Shown here: positions 27,020 to 63,600 of the stretch, piece after piece
How positions within the stretch are numbered: the stretch's first letter is position 1
Layout: each line of letters begins with the position of its first letter
Assembly (NCBI RefSeq): GCF_011397635.1
Contig: NC_064760.1
Coordinates: 32,321,856 to 32,385,855 of the forward strand
DNA length: 64,000 bases
Source: Epinephelus fuscoguttatus
Lineage: Eukaryota; Chordata; Actinopteri; Perciformes; Serranidae
Direction: 5' to 3'
Program-made: the position numbers and the translations under genes
The notes under the pieces: model-generated
The model's input: the letters and a program-made list of their open reading frames with translations, nothing else
What the model was told of the DNA's origin: nothing
The model's database searches: none

Positions 27020-30000
27020 ATGAGTTTGATGGACATTTCGAAGATTTTTTCCATGCTGCAGCCTAAGGAGGAGGATGAGGACAACGAACAGTGTCAGGCC
27101 CTGAACAATGCCGTGAGCAGTGACAATGTGACTTTGCTCTCTGAGCTCCTGTCTCAGGAGAGCTACAGGAGGTCTATCAATGCTCGAAGCGGATGGGGGG
27201 TCCCAGTAACCCCCTTGCGCACTGCTGCTGCTCTGGGACACCTGAGGTGCTTGGAGTTGTTGTTGGAGCACGGTGCAGAGGTGAGATACAGAGAGAGCTT
27301 TTTGTTGTAGAGTTTTCAGATGAGCATGGTGAGATGGGTGTTTGAGAGCTGTGCCTGCTGGTGGGTGTAATGGAAATAAGTATTCTTTTTAATAACCCAA
27401 ATTATATACTGCACTCAGCCATCAAACATTTCGTTTAAAAACCCAGAAAGGTTCTTGGACTCTTCCTGCAGGTCTTTTTCATCTATTAAAAATGAAGAGT
27501 GAGAAATTAGATTTTCACTTCATTCTACAGCACTGAAGCTGTACTAATCAATGTTTTAAATGAACAATGGATCCAATGGCAAAGTGTAATATGAAAGAAG
27601 TCACTGGTAGTGACATGCCCTCATAAGATTATTACCCAACTTTGCAGTTCACCTCAGGTCTACAGAATATTTTAGTGCCTTTTAGTTTTTTGTTTTAGTA
27701 TTTCATAACCAATGTTGTTTCCAAAAGAAGCAGGCAGCTGTTTTTGGCAAAAAAAAAAAAACCTCTGATAATCCACTTCACACTACTTGACCAGTGATAA
27801 ACAGCAGATGGACAGTGTGAACATATAGCAACCCAGTCGCTAGAATAAATGCTGGCATTATACATTTCTCCAAACCATGAATATGATAAAATGTTTACAT
27901 TTCATATGTAGCAGATATGTTGAACTTGACATTTCTTAACATTTGGATTCTCAATTTTGTGTTGATAGTGCTGTGGTTAACACTCTCTTATGTGTAGACA
28001 AAAAATCCTTGGTTAAGGTTAGGAAAAAATCCTATTTTGGCTTAAAGTGACTGTATCTTTTTTTGTTCACGTTGTTTTATTTTTGCCACAAACACAGTTA
28101 GACATGCCCCGCATTGCATTAAAAAAAATGCCCGCCTTTGTTGTAACAAACATTGCTGAAAATGTCCCAACACTACATTAAAAAATACCTGGTTTTGTCA
28201 CCATAAACACAGCTGGAAACATACCAACATTGCTTTAAAAAAATACCCAGTTTTGTCGTCACAAACACAGCTGGAAGCATCCCGACATTGTGCTGTAAAA
28301 TACCCAGGTTTGTCAAGACAAACACAGTTTAAAACGTCCTCACATTGTGTTAAAAAATTCCAGGTTTTGTTGCAACAAACATGACTGGAAATGTCCTGAC
28401 ATTGGGTTAAAAAACATCCAGTTTTGTTGTAACAAACACAACTGGAAATGTCCTGACATTGCGTTAAAAATCCCCGGTTTTGTTGCAACAAACAGGCTGA
28501 AAATGTCCTGACTTTGGGGTTAAAAAACATCCAGTTTTGTTGTAACAAACACGACTGGAAATGTCTCAACATTGCGTTAAAAAATCCCCGGTTTTGTTGC
28601 AACAAACAGGCTGAAAATGTCCTGACTTTGGGGTTAAAAAAATCCAGTTTTGTTGTAACAAACACGACTGGAAATGTCCCAACATTGCGTTAAAAAATAT
28701 CCAGTTTTGTTGTAACAAACACGACTGGAAATGTCCCAACATTGCGTTAAAAAATACTCGGACTGGTTGCAACAAACATGGCTGGAAATGTCCCGACATT
28801 GCGTTAAAAAATATCCAGTTTTGTTGCAGCAAACAGGCTTGAAATGTCCCAACATTAGGTAAAAAAAAATACCCAGTTTTGTTAAAACAAACATGGCTGG
28901 AAATGTGCTGACATTGGGTTAAAAAAAAATACCCGGTTTTGTGGGCACAAACACAGCAGGAAATGTCACTGGTCTCAAACAGTGGTCTGCTGCATGGCAG
29001 CTGTCTTGCGTAGGTCTCCTCCTAATGAGAAACTCAGCTCATATACATGTAATTTGAACTACGTCTTAATAGAAATGTTGATCTGATACTGTGAAATGTA
29101 CAAATGTAACATATCTTTTGTTTACAGAGATGTGCAATCCCAACATTTTGTACTGTTGACTGGGCTGCAATTAGTTAGGGAAACAGTGGATCATTCAGCC
29201 GTTACAAAGCCGGATATTTCCCTCAGGAGTGTGTAAAGATTGAAACTGAGCTAACAAGGGAGTGAACATTGGACTTAAAGTCATTGGTTAAATAAATAAA
29301 TTCTCATTTTGATTAGTGTCATGTGGGTGTGTAAATAGGGAACTCTTTGCTAACTTGAGAGGTAACAGTTTGTCTATGTTGTGTTTACAGCCAAACAAAA
29401 TCAATTAAAGCATCTTTTATGATACAGAGTGCACATTAACGAATAGAAATGACAGTTTGTCAGGAATGTTTCCAACATGTTTGTGTGTTGCTGTTTGAAT
29501 CCAGATTGACAGCTTGGATGTGAAGGCCCAGACGCCTCTGTTCACAGCTGTTAGCGGGAAACATCTGGACTGCGTGGTTGCTCTGCTGAAGGCCGGTGCC
29601 GATCCTAATGGCAGCCAGTACAACAACTGCTCCCCGGTACTGACTGCAGCCCGGGAGGGGGATGTAGATGTGCTGCGAGAGCTGTTGCGCTTCGGAGCCG
29701 AGGTGGACGTCAGGCCCAAAGTCCCAGAGTGGGCCTCCAATGCCACAGCCTGCAGAGGGCCCCTCTATATCTCAGCTGTTTACGGACACTTGGACTGCTT
29801 CAAACTGCTCCTTCTCCACGGGGCCAACCCCAACTACAATTGCACAGACGAGAAGATGCTGGCCAGGATAAAGCAACCGAAGACAGTCCTTGAGGTGTGT
29901 CTGCGTTATGGCTGTGGGGTGGAGTACATCCAGCTTCTCATAGACTTTGGGGCGGACGTGTATCTGCCTACACTGATCATTGACAAGACTACAAAGCAGA

Positions 30001-30269
30001 ATGAGGCTCTGGTTCTGCTGCTCAAAGAGAGAGGTGAGACACTGATTATAGTTTGATCCAGTAAGCATTGACGAGATGTGTCAAAAATGTTAACCTGCAT
30101 TTGTTTGTCTGTTTCTGCTCCAGTTTGCCCCAAAACACTGATGTCGCAGACTCGGCTGGTAATTCGAAGATACCTCTTCTTTGCCGATAAAGCGCCTGCC
30201 ATTGATAGTTTGGACGTTCCTCTGATCCTGAGGAACTACCTGAAGCACGACACCTCTGAACTCATGTGA
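27020..30269 (+). CDS. asb12: Ankyrin repeat and SOCS box protein 12, complete
   Basis: Substrate-recognition subunit of an Elongin B/C-Cullin-5 ubiquitin ligase by family. Three coding exons: 27020-27280, 29505-30033 and 30124-30269 (TGA), 936 bases, 311 residues. The start at 27020 (MSLMDISKIFSMLQP) matches the human start (MNLMDITKIF); an in-frame ATG at 26996 would add eight residues (MVLGQAVN). Five ankyrin repeats are visible: TPLRTAAALGHLRCLELLL, TPLFTAVSGKHLDCVVALL, CSPVLTAAREGDVDVLREL, GPLYISAVYGHLDCFKLLL and TVLEVCLRYGCGVEYIQLL. The C-terminus is a SOCS box (TLMSQTRLVIRRYL, then LDVPLILRNYL). The coding part begins just after a splice acceptor at 26956, so there is probably an upstream untranslated exon. 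Intron 1 carries a minisatellite. A variant polyadenylation signal ATTAAA is at 30490-30495. Confidence 0.97.
28075..28975 (+). repeat. 57-bp minisatellite, about 16 units
   Basis: Tandem units of about 57 bases built on CAGTTTTGTTGTAACAAACA, GACTGGAAATGTCC and ACATTGCGTTAAAAA. The phrase TTTTGTTG.AACAAAC recurs at about 28135, 28192, 28249, 28306, 28363, 28421, 28477, 28533, 28590, 28645, 28703, 28762, 28817, 28876 and 28936. Central units are nearly identical, those at the edges diverged. It lies in asb12 intron 1. Because 57 is a multiple of three, long antisense frames run through it. Confidence 0.9.
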
Positions 30270-30503
30270 TGCTCATCTTAGCATCAGAATATATGGCCAG
30301 TGACTTTTTTTTTTTTTACCTCATTGCTTTACACTCATGACTGGAATATTAATCTCTGGCTTTTTCCGAAAGTAGGGCAACATAACAAACACTCACACGA
30401 GGATCACTGTGCTGTCCCACTGCTATAAAGTCTTGTTTTTATTATTTATACATAAAGATTGAAGTTTGTGACTATGAATAGATGTATTTATTAAATAGCT
30501 TAA

Positions 30504-30765
30504 AGGGACAGTTCACCCCAGAATTGAAAAATACAGATTTTTCCTCTTATCTGTGGTGCTATTTATCAATCTACATTGTTTTGTGTTGGATATATTGGCC
30601 AGAGAGATATGCCATCTACCTCCATAATACTGGAGAGAAGGCAGACATCTCTATGGCCAATACTATCAACACCCAGCAACTCACACCAAAACAATCAGGA
30701 CTGATAAAAAGCACTACAGGTAAGAGAAAAAATATATAGTTTTGATTTTGGGGTGAACTGTCCCT
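30504..30765 (+). mobile_element. TTAA-type MITE
   Basis: Left end AGGGACAGTTCACCCCAGAA and right end, reversed, AGGGACAGTTCACCCCAAAA form inverted repeats of about 28 bases. Flanks are TTAA at left and TTAT at right, suggesting a TTAA target site with one mutation, as for piggyBac or Kolobok families. 262 bases, no coding capacity. It lies just downstream of asb12. Confidence 0.75.
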
Positions 30766-33687
30766 TTATGTTTAAAAGCATATTTCAGGTTGTATTGAAG
30801 CTTCTTTGTCACACACAGGACTCATGAAGGGCTCCATGTTGGAAACTCTGTCATGTCCTTGGGAAGTGTAACACCATGACTGACCACTAGAGACCACAGT
30901 AACACTGCTTATTGCGCTTGTCCAAATTTGATGCCTCTCATTTGTAGTTTTGAACATATGTTAATGCCTCTTTGCAGCACCCTTAGTTCTGTCCTTCTCA
31001 CAAGTAACATTACATAATCACACATAGTCTCACTTTATTCATTTAGACGTCAAGACACAACTGGAGAGACACACAAACACACACGGAGACAGTGTCTGCA
31101 TCGCACCAGGGTGCCTTAGATCTTGCCTGAAAAACACTCTTGCATCTGTGGACTTCAAAACATTAGGAAGCGGAGTGATCAGCCTACACTTCAGCACGGC
31201 CAACTGGGAAAAATATATTTGCATAAGTCTCATTACTTATTGATTACAGCATAGTTATTTCCAGGCTACAATTTGTGGTTGCAAGTTTGTTGAATTTCTT
31301 CTTTTGTGACTTGCAAACACTGGCCCGATGACGTTATTATCCTGTCTTTTTACTTCCTTAAAGCTCTCTTAAGTAATGCTTCCAGGAGTTAATGTGTCAG
31401 CAGTTGGGAATGAGAGGCCTACAAACAGGAAATGATGTCAAAAAACAGGAAACCTGGCACAATGCTCCCAGTTACACATCGATGCCTGGACACGCAGTTC
31501 TGTAGAGGTTTTATTTTCAACAAAAGTACAGCTATATCAGATATGGATTTATTTTTTACAGCGAAGTACAACATATTCCCAGTGCTTCTGATTACATCAA
31601 AACATATAATGTACATACAGTTGACATCTCCACTCTCCCATTCACAGTTTCTGGATTGAATAGGCATTATTTTTCAGGTTTTTCATTTCTACAACAAATA
31701 ATCAAACTCAAAAAGGCCAGCAAGAAAACAAAATGACATATGTTTGCATATGGTGACAAAGGATATGGATACTGTGAGTAAAATTGTTCTGTGATAGGCA
31801 AAAATCCAGACCTCAAACTAGATGGTAATATACAATGGATAGATTCCAAAAGTGGGATGTCAGTCTTCTGTTCACCTTGTTGTCATTGAACACCACATCA
31901 ATATATGGCTCACTGAAGACTCTGTTGTACCCTGACTATTCTGAAACAACACAGGACTGCAGAACCAACTGCTGAGGAGTTCCTACTGAAGATGCTGCTA
32001 TGCTAAATGTGAGTGAACGCTGTTAGCGGCTCATGTACACCCTGGAATAAAAAGGAATTACACAAATCTGAGCAACCTCTGATGCATCCAATTGACAGTC
32101 TGCTAAGTTGGCTGTCTTGGTTTGACGACTGGAAAGAGAGAGAGAAATAAAATCTTCCACACAGAAGGCTGTCCGCTCAGCTCTCAGTACAAGGTCAGAA
32201 TGATAATTATATAAGAAAAATAAAACCAATATATACACCCTTTTAACAATGTGGCCAAAATGGTAACTATTTAATACTGCATTCAATAAATACAAGTGAG
32301 GAATTAATTTGTACTGTCAAGTCATTGTATTTCAAAGAATCAATTCTTAAGTAGAAACAAGAGCATGATATGAATTGCAATGAAGTGCTGTGTGTGTGTG
32401 TCTTCAGGATTATGTTTATTTTTAGCTCATCCCGAGAGGTTTCTCATTTATTCAGCTCTTCTGCTCGACTACAAATCTATACACAAACACCCATGATCAG
32501 TGCTAACTCCTATTTGGTTCACTGTTGTCATAGAAAAATCATACCCGTTTTGCCTCAGCGGTTAATGGCGTTCAAAATAATAATAATAATAATAATGATA
32601 ATAATAACAATAACCAGCAGTTTGGACCATGACAGTGCAGACTGGAGTTTAAAAAACAAAGTAAGGATTTAAAATAAGTTTATAGTGCCCAATATATCTG
32701 GACAAAGAGAGCATTAGTGCCTTTCATTTCACCTATCAACAGTTCAGTCTTTGATTCAGAGTGAGGGAAACTGCTCCCCTCTGCTTGGTAATAAATAAAA
32801 ACAGAAGCTACAACCTGTACTGTGCAGTGAGCAGGAGACAGGTGGACAGAGAAAAGAACTCCCTTTAGTGAGATGGTACGGGCTCACAAATGAATGGTTC
32901 CGCGGTGTGGAAAAAAAAAAGAAAAGAAAAGAAAATCCCATTGGAAGTTAAATGAAACTAAACAATCTGTTAAGAGTTGTCTAAAGTCTCATGCAAAATA
33001 TTGGATGCCACGAGCATGCATTTTACCTGGTACTGAGGTCTACCGCACGCTAGAACTGGAACAACATTCGTCTCCAACGCAAAATACCAATATCCAAATA
33101 TATGATCTGTTCTTTTTACATTATTTACAGTGTGTAGCTGATAAAGGTAAAATAGATGATTCTTCTTTTGATTCATAACTCACTGTTAATAATATACTTT
33201 GAATAGTGCAACCTAACTTGACTAATGAAAATGTGTTTCCTACTATATATTCAAATGAACCCATCTTTCAGCATGTTAAATAGATAACAATAAAGGAACT
33301 CTATGTGGTTTCTAAACGTCTGAAATTAGATTTAACCTCTTTTTGTGCAATAAAATTACCGCTATGTATGTGTGATATAACATCATACGGTGTGTTTCAG
33401 TCAGACAGCACAGTATCTACTCATATGGAAAAGGCCCTGACCTCTAAGTTTCTGTCCGAGTGGGTCTCATGCACTGGGGAACGAGGAATTCCCAGTGTGT
33501 ATGAGAGAAAGAGAGAGAGAGAGAGTGAGAGATGCAAGTCCCACACTGAAGGGAAAATACATGACTAATTCAAATCTGCCTGTGAAACTGAATAGATAAT
33601 CACTAGTGGAATGCTGGAAGGCACTGTTAGATAGCATCTCTCTTCTCCGCAGCAGAACGGGCCAGCAAGTGCGCGTGGTTATATGTC

Positions 33688-33709
33688 TGTGTGTGTGTGT
33701 GTGTGTGTG
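33688..33709 (+). repeat. (TG)n microsatellite
   Basis: Perfect TG run in the gene-free stretch left of arhgef9. Confidence 0.9.
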
Positions 33710-35821
33710 CCTGCGTGCTTGTGTCTGTATGTTGGTGGTGGCGTGGAGCAGGGGAATGCAGGGTTGAGGGAGTGGGGGTGGGCGTAGCACGGGACCTGAG
33801 GTTATCATGGCCTGGGAACCATATCTTTTTGCTGTGCCAGACCTGGGAATTATCTTCCAAAACAATCTCACTGGGAGCCATCTCTACAGACACCAGCAGC
33901 CAACTCACCCATTTCTCAACTTTCTTTACTGAAACAAAACATAAATTACACAACATACAAAGCAAGTCTAAGGTCTTTTTTTCTCCAATAGGTTATAAGG
34001 CCTATAAGAAGGCAAACAAATGACATAGAACGATATATAACTCTTTCATATCACGTTGTAGTGAATAGTGAAGATATATAATGATATATCACATTGCACA
34101 AAGTTGTCATACTGTATATGTACTGTCCATCAGGTGATATAAGTCAACACAAAATGTACTTCTGAGGTCAAAATATGATCACAAACCATGGACATGTGTC
34201 ACTTACATTCCAACTGTAAAAAAGAATATACCTTCATGATGTGTGTAAAGCAGTAGATCTTCTCTTCTCTAACACCTCTGTTGAAGTAGCATATGGCAGG
34301 ATCTCGCCCACAGCAGCTTCGGGGACATTGTTGATTAAACAAATCAATCTGATCAGGCCCACAGTCCTCTGTAAATCACTTAAACTGTGCCGAGCTAACT
34401 GCCAGAACATGGATCAGATCTGGGAAAACAACGGGAGAGGAGTGCCAAGATTTGAAGCTGCAGTCTTAAGAGATGCATGAATCTGTCAGAGGACACCTGC
34501 ATGCTACAGATTAAATTCACCTTTCTGCCTCCCTATGGTGTTGGCTCACACTTCTGCAGTGTACTCTCTTTCAGTGCTGACTCACAACCGACTGCTATGG
34601 TTGTCCTGTTCATTTTTAATTTCTGCCATCTTTTTGACCGTTTCCCCTTGTGCTGGTTAAGGGATCTTTCTAATTTCTCACGCTGTCGCATGTTTGCGTC
34701 AAAATGCACTCCTCAAACTGAAAATGTGCTGTGCTTTTTTTTTTTTTTTCACAATGTGAGCAATGCAAAATAATTAAGTCAGCTGAGGGAGTTTTTTTTC
34801 TTCTTTGACAGCTGACGTGAAAAAAGAGATATTATTTTAGACCTTGGCCAAATGCTTCAACTTCACTTTTTAGCTCTCAGCGGATCTTCGAAGGTAGGCT
34901 GTTCTCTTTCCAAACACCCAGTGAGCTGCCAGCACAGTGCTACAGGGGTGGTCTCTGGGGAGAGTGGGGGAGGGGCTCTGACACAAGGCAGGTGGACCGC
35001 GGCCTGCCTATCTCCTGCTCCCAGCTGTTTCATCTGAGCGGCGAGCTCTCTCGTCAAACGCAACCCACAGCCCCTCGGCGTGATCGGTTATGAATACCCT
35101 GTCAAAAGTGGTTGGTGAAAAGATGTAAATATTCTATTGATGTTCCGACTATTGATTTGTTCCCTGACCCATCGTATCATGGCCAATGGCAGGCTTCCAA
35201 AAGAATGAAGCTCTTCCTCTGAGAGCCGCTGACTCACAGAGGCTGAGCAGGTGGGTAGAGCGATAGAGAGGACAAGAGAGGGATGCGGAGAGTGAGGGAA
35301 ACACTGCGAACGTCAGACGTGGTGAAGAGAGGGCTACTATATGTGAACAGCTAGGGAGAGGAACATGGGAGCGCTGAGAGTGAGGAAGGAGATCCAGACA
35401 TCAGTAGAGCAGAGATGGGCCTGGCTGGTCTGTGATCAGTGGCAGAATGGATCTAACTCAGAGGTGACGTCGACGGTCGAGCTTCATGGGTCCTTCAGAC
35501 GCCACAGCCAGTGGCTGAGGCCTGTCATTATTCAATCTCACATTCAGAAGAATGCAACACGCAATCTCACATAGCAGCACAGCAAGATCTCAGCTTTTTT
35601 TTTCTCTCCAACACAATCATACGACTAGGAATGCCCTGGCTTGGCCTTGTGTTTCTCTCCAGGTGATGGATTAAAAATGAAATAATATAACAATCTAAAT
35701 AACTCCAGGACATTCAGATGGCGTGATGATGCAGAATCCGAGGGAAAGAGTTCATGATGGTTGACTCAGCTGGAGAGGCGTGATAACTAAGAACGTTACT
35801 AACATATATGAATTGTAAAGT

Positions 35822-35827
35822 TTTATT
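35822..35827 (-). terminator. arhgef9: Candidate proximal polyadenylation signal of arhgef9
   Basis: Minus-strand AATAAA about 200 bases after the arhgef9 stop. Mammalian ARHGEF9 has a long 3' untranslated region, so further signals to the left (for example near 31540) may be used instead. Confidence 0.3.
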
Positions 35828-36024
35828 TTTTTTTCTCAATTTTTTTTTTTAAATCCAAGTCTTCAGTCCTCTTGCTGCTTCCAATCTATATTAACAATGG
35901 TCCTTAATTTCAAAAGTCTCATGTGTATGTTTTTTCGTATTTTTCTTCATCATGGGGACATGATCATCCAGTGTTTAGTGCTTCTAAGAAAAATAGCTGG
36001 TCCTTCAGAAGAGTCTGTGTATCT

Positions 36025-59742
<23,718 letters not shown>

Positions 59743-59751
<9 letters not shown>

Positions 59752-60545
59752 TCATTTCAACGCGTAGCCGTGATGGAGCGCCGGGTGTCCCCGCTCTCGA
59801 CCAACGCGCACTGCCTTTCTCTCCTCTCCTGTGTGAAAGTGCGCTGCGCTGCGAACCGGGCCCCAAGCGCAGATCCATTAACGAGTACCGAGGATGAACA
59901 TCAACAGCACGTTCACAAGCACCAGAACCGCGATCACCGTAAACACCGCGCAAGTCTGGACATCCAAGGCCATGGCGCAGCGCTGCGGGCCGATGCTGAG
60001 ATGCGCTCTCAGTGACGGGCGGTATTCAGCTCTCCCCCGTCTAGACACGTAGCCTCAAAGCCACTGAGATATCCACCATTACAGTTAGGCAAGAAATGAA
60101 GAGAGAAAAAAAAGATTCCCCTACGCCTCTTCACAATACGCGATGTAATTCATAAAGGCACGGGAAGAGATGCATCATTTCCTCACCATCATCATCGTCA
60201 TCAGTCTGCACCGCGATTTCTCCCCGCTAGTCAACACCTGCCGGTGCTTCGCCTCTTCCCCTAAACCGACCGACTCTCAGGCCAATAGATTCTCAAAGCA
60301 AACAAGAGAGAGGCTGTGCGCAGGCTGGTCGCAGCTGCCGAGCTGCCTTCCGGTGAGTGGGGACCAGAGAGATCTGCTGTGAGGCTGAGAGGCGGTCCTG
60401 TATTAATACTGATCAGTGCTCCACTGCCAGACTACCGGCTTCAGCCATCACCTACAGTCGGGGGAGGGGCACAGCCAGCCCCTCGCTCACTACATCGACC
60501 ACAGAGGCCAGAATCATAACCTCATTCATCTCCCACCCCGTCTAA
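59743..60545 (-). promoter_or_regulatory. arhgef9: CpG-rich first exon and probable promoter of arhgef9
   Basis: The stretch just upstream of the arhgef9 start is GC- and CpG-rich compared with the surrounding AT-rich DNA, the usual look of a CpG-island promoter and 5' untranslated region. The start codon is nine bases from the donor GTACAA. The exact transcription start cannot be read from sequence alone. Confidence 0.55.
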
Positions 60546-63540
60546 AAATATCACCGTGCCGTGGTGATTTATCACTTATCATTAACAGCCCGTGATGAAG
60601 GAGAATAAATGTCAGAATAATGGATGCACGTTTCTCAAACTGATCACCATCTTATAATTTCATTGGCGTAATGTCAGCCTTTTCTGCCAATTTGTCTGTG
60701 GCCACGCATCAATCAGATACAGTATGCCCAGTTGATCAGATAATCAACCACATTTGCACCCTGGATTGCCAGTGGTGCAGACCGACATCACTGATGCAAG
60801 CGGCTGTCACTTAAAGGGTGCCATCCATGGGCATCCAAAAGTATATCTGCATGATCAAAAATCAATTTTCTAAAACAGATTTTAAGAGAGAGAATGTGAT
60901 GAAGCCAGGAGTCCAGACTCACAGCTCTACCTTTCATTTTTATTCTCCAGCAAAATGCACAGCACATGCTTTGAAATGTGAACATGTCCAGAAATAGAAA
61001 TAGAAGATTTTCACTGCAAAAAAGTTAAAATATAATTTTCTCAATCCACCAGGCGGGCACTGAGAGACATAAAGAACACATAAAGTTTAGGGCAGCAGCT
61101 AAGTAGGTTGCAAGGTGTTTCAAGCTTAGCACTCTTTCTCTGACAGCATCAAGGGGTTTATGTTGATGTAGTTCAAAAAGTATGGAGAAGGTGGAAGTGA
61201 CATCATCATTGCATATGGTTACAGCTATGGTAGAACTGTCTTTTAACCCACAATAGTGTCATTTCATAGTGTTTTTCTGTTAAACTCTCTGTACTTGTAA
61301 ATAGCCACATCTTCCAGACTCCACACCCTCAGCGGGCTGTCTGTTAAAAATGTCTAATCCCTATCCTAATGACATCATCAATGGTACTTTCTCAGACAGA
61401 GCTCACCCAGACCCACAGACATCTGTTTTTACAGGCTAAGTGGTACTCCTTGTGATTTGTGATCTTGATGTTGTGTAAAATCAATGAAGGTCCCATTTAA
61501 TTCAATAACCAGACACTCTGTTTATTATAATGAGACTAGGATCAAGTGCATTTGAAGCGTTTTGTGGATACATTTTAATAATAATTAACTGTGTATGCTA
61601 ATGTGCGAACACTTGCACACAGACCTGGATTTAATCACCTCAAACATAGGTGGGGAAATATCCTTACCAGCAGTGTGGGTGGGCCAACAAGAGATCGTAC
61701 CGTGTTTTTTATCTCACTGGTTGTGAGTGTCCAAACCTCATTACCATCACTGAGGTGCCCTTGAGCAAACCAGTTAACCATGAGGCTGCTCAGAGTCCCA
61801 CAGTTCAGACTGTGGTTGCGAGAGGCAACCTCCAGATGTGAAGGTGTGTAACTGTGTAAATACAGAGCATAATCTGAAAAAAAAAAAGCATAGGACTCAG
61901 GAAACCTACAGTTCTCTAAACAGATAAAGGTACAAGAAAAAAAAACACATGGTTGAAAGGAGAAACATGCACAGCTCCAAACCTCAATTAGAGTGGGTGT
62001 TTTTTTCTGCAGTCCTCCAAACTAAACAAACACTAATTTGTGGAACAGGAAAAGATATTCAGAAGCAGTGAGGTTTGCCCTGTACTTATGGTGAATCTCA
62101 TTTCCAAGTAATATGGTAATTGTGTGAAGCCCTAGGCTCAGAAAGACGTCATAACATACACATAGTCTACAAAAGAAACAATTGTTTAAAAGAAAAAAAG
62201 TAACAATTTCCTGAGCATCACTCACATTAAAAAAAAACAAAACAAAAAACACAACCAATATCATTTTGGCCCAGTATAATTTTAAAGGTCACGAATGAGC
62301 TGTACGAGGATATTAATCCCTTGAATTAATCATTTGTGCCCTCAAAGTAAAAAGGATATGTCCTTGTAGCAGTAGGACATGACGTTAGAGAGGACAGAGG
62401 CTGTATTTAGCTTGAAATAATGCCTTTTACAATATATTTTAATGGCAACCCAGCTTCATGGCAGGAAAAAGGTATTGAAATGTCAGTGGAAACTGCTTAA
62501 ACCACTCCTGCAGCTGCCATTCCATATGCTCAATATGTTCCAAACTGTCACATTTGCACCAAAATACGGCTAAATGAACACATTGCAGTTGCTGCTAGCT
62601 TGGTTAGCTTTTTACACTCAGGGCCAACATAAACAAACTCTGTTGTGGGTTGATATCTTTTGGCAAAAATATGACTGTGTGGAACATACTGAGCATATGG
62701 ATGGATACCAGAGAAGTGGGTTGTGCTTCAGGACTGTTCTGAAAAGTTTGTGTGGATTTTTGGACACATTTTTCCGCCACAAAACTGCTGTTGTTATCCA
62801 ATGTAACTGCTGTGGATCTGTGCAGACTGCAGCTGACGTTTCCCAAGAAGGAGCAAGCAGCACACACTTCAGAGCCACCTTTCAAACCTACAGGAGGTGA
62901 GCGTTTGGTATTCAAAACATAGTTTTTCGGTGCAGTTTTTCTAAAAGGCTCAGCGTTATGAGTGACAGGACAAAATGGCTCCAGCTCCCATCTGATGCAC
63001 GTGTTTGCCAGTGGCATGCACATCATTATTTTGGCCTCCATGTTTACACGGTGATACTTAAGGTGAGCGGTGTATCACACACACACGAGTGCATCCTGGC
63101 CTGCAGCACTTGTCCTGGTGCCTGCGCCTCTCATTGTTGGCAGATTATGAAGAGAGCATAACATGATCATGAATGAATTTATACAGGAGAATGAGTTCAG
63201 TTCAGTCCCCACACTCCCAAACCAGCCACCACCTAGTCAACCATCCAACACACGCGCAGACACAAAAACCCTCTCCAAACTACACTCTGTCGGCACATTC
63301 AGCTGAGAGCTTCGGGATGGATCAAAAGACCTGAGAATAAGTTTAAAAGAATAACACCAAAAGAGTGCACTATATCAGTATTTTTAAAGCCATAAATAAT
63401 TTCCAGGGCACTTTCTGCACATACGTGCTGATAAAAGCAATGGCTCCTGAAAGCCAGGCTTTCAGAGGGTTGCTGTACGAGGCATCACAGCTGAGATATG
63501 ACAACCGTCCTCAAACAGGCTTTTTTTCTTGCTCCGTGCT
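60546..63540. other. Intergenic stretch upstream of arhgef9, no gene seen
   Basis: No exon-like frame with family similarity or good splice borders. Short overlapping frames on both strands at 62570-63040 have no recognisable motif. Distal promoter or enhancer function is possible but not visible. Confidence 0.55.
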
Positions 63541-63550
63541 TGTGTGTGTG

Positions 63551-63596
<46 letters not shown>
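63541..63596 (+). repeat. (TG)n microsatellite
   Basis: 56 bases of TG, interrupted once by CA near 63551; the longest dinucleotide run of the window. Confidence 0.95.

Positions 63597-63600
<4 letters not shown>

Larger units (their letters stand above)
30770..36024. other. Gene-free stretch, part probably arhgef9 3' UTR
   Basis: No exon of a known family is seen between the MITE after asb12 and the arhgef9 stop. The right part must hold the arhgef9 3' untranslated region. Simple repeats occur: ATA/ATG-type at 32576-32613, GA at about 33510-33525 and TG at 33688-33709. Short frames here overlap these or lack any support. Confidence 0.55.

Noticed and set aside
28198-28894. Long antisense frames of up to 155 codons with repeated CLLQQN-type residues
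   Set aside because: They are by-products of the 57-bp tandem repeat, whose unit is a multiple of three; no start context, splice sites or homology support a protein.
28075-28975. CRISPR-like array
   Set aside because: The units are contiguous and similar over their whole length, with no unique spacers, and the DNA is vertebrate.
62604-63041. 145-codon minus frame right of arhgef9
   Set aside because: Overlaps an unrelated plus frame of similar length, no motif or splice pattern, and no start context; treated as chance.
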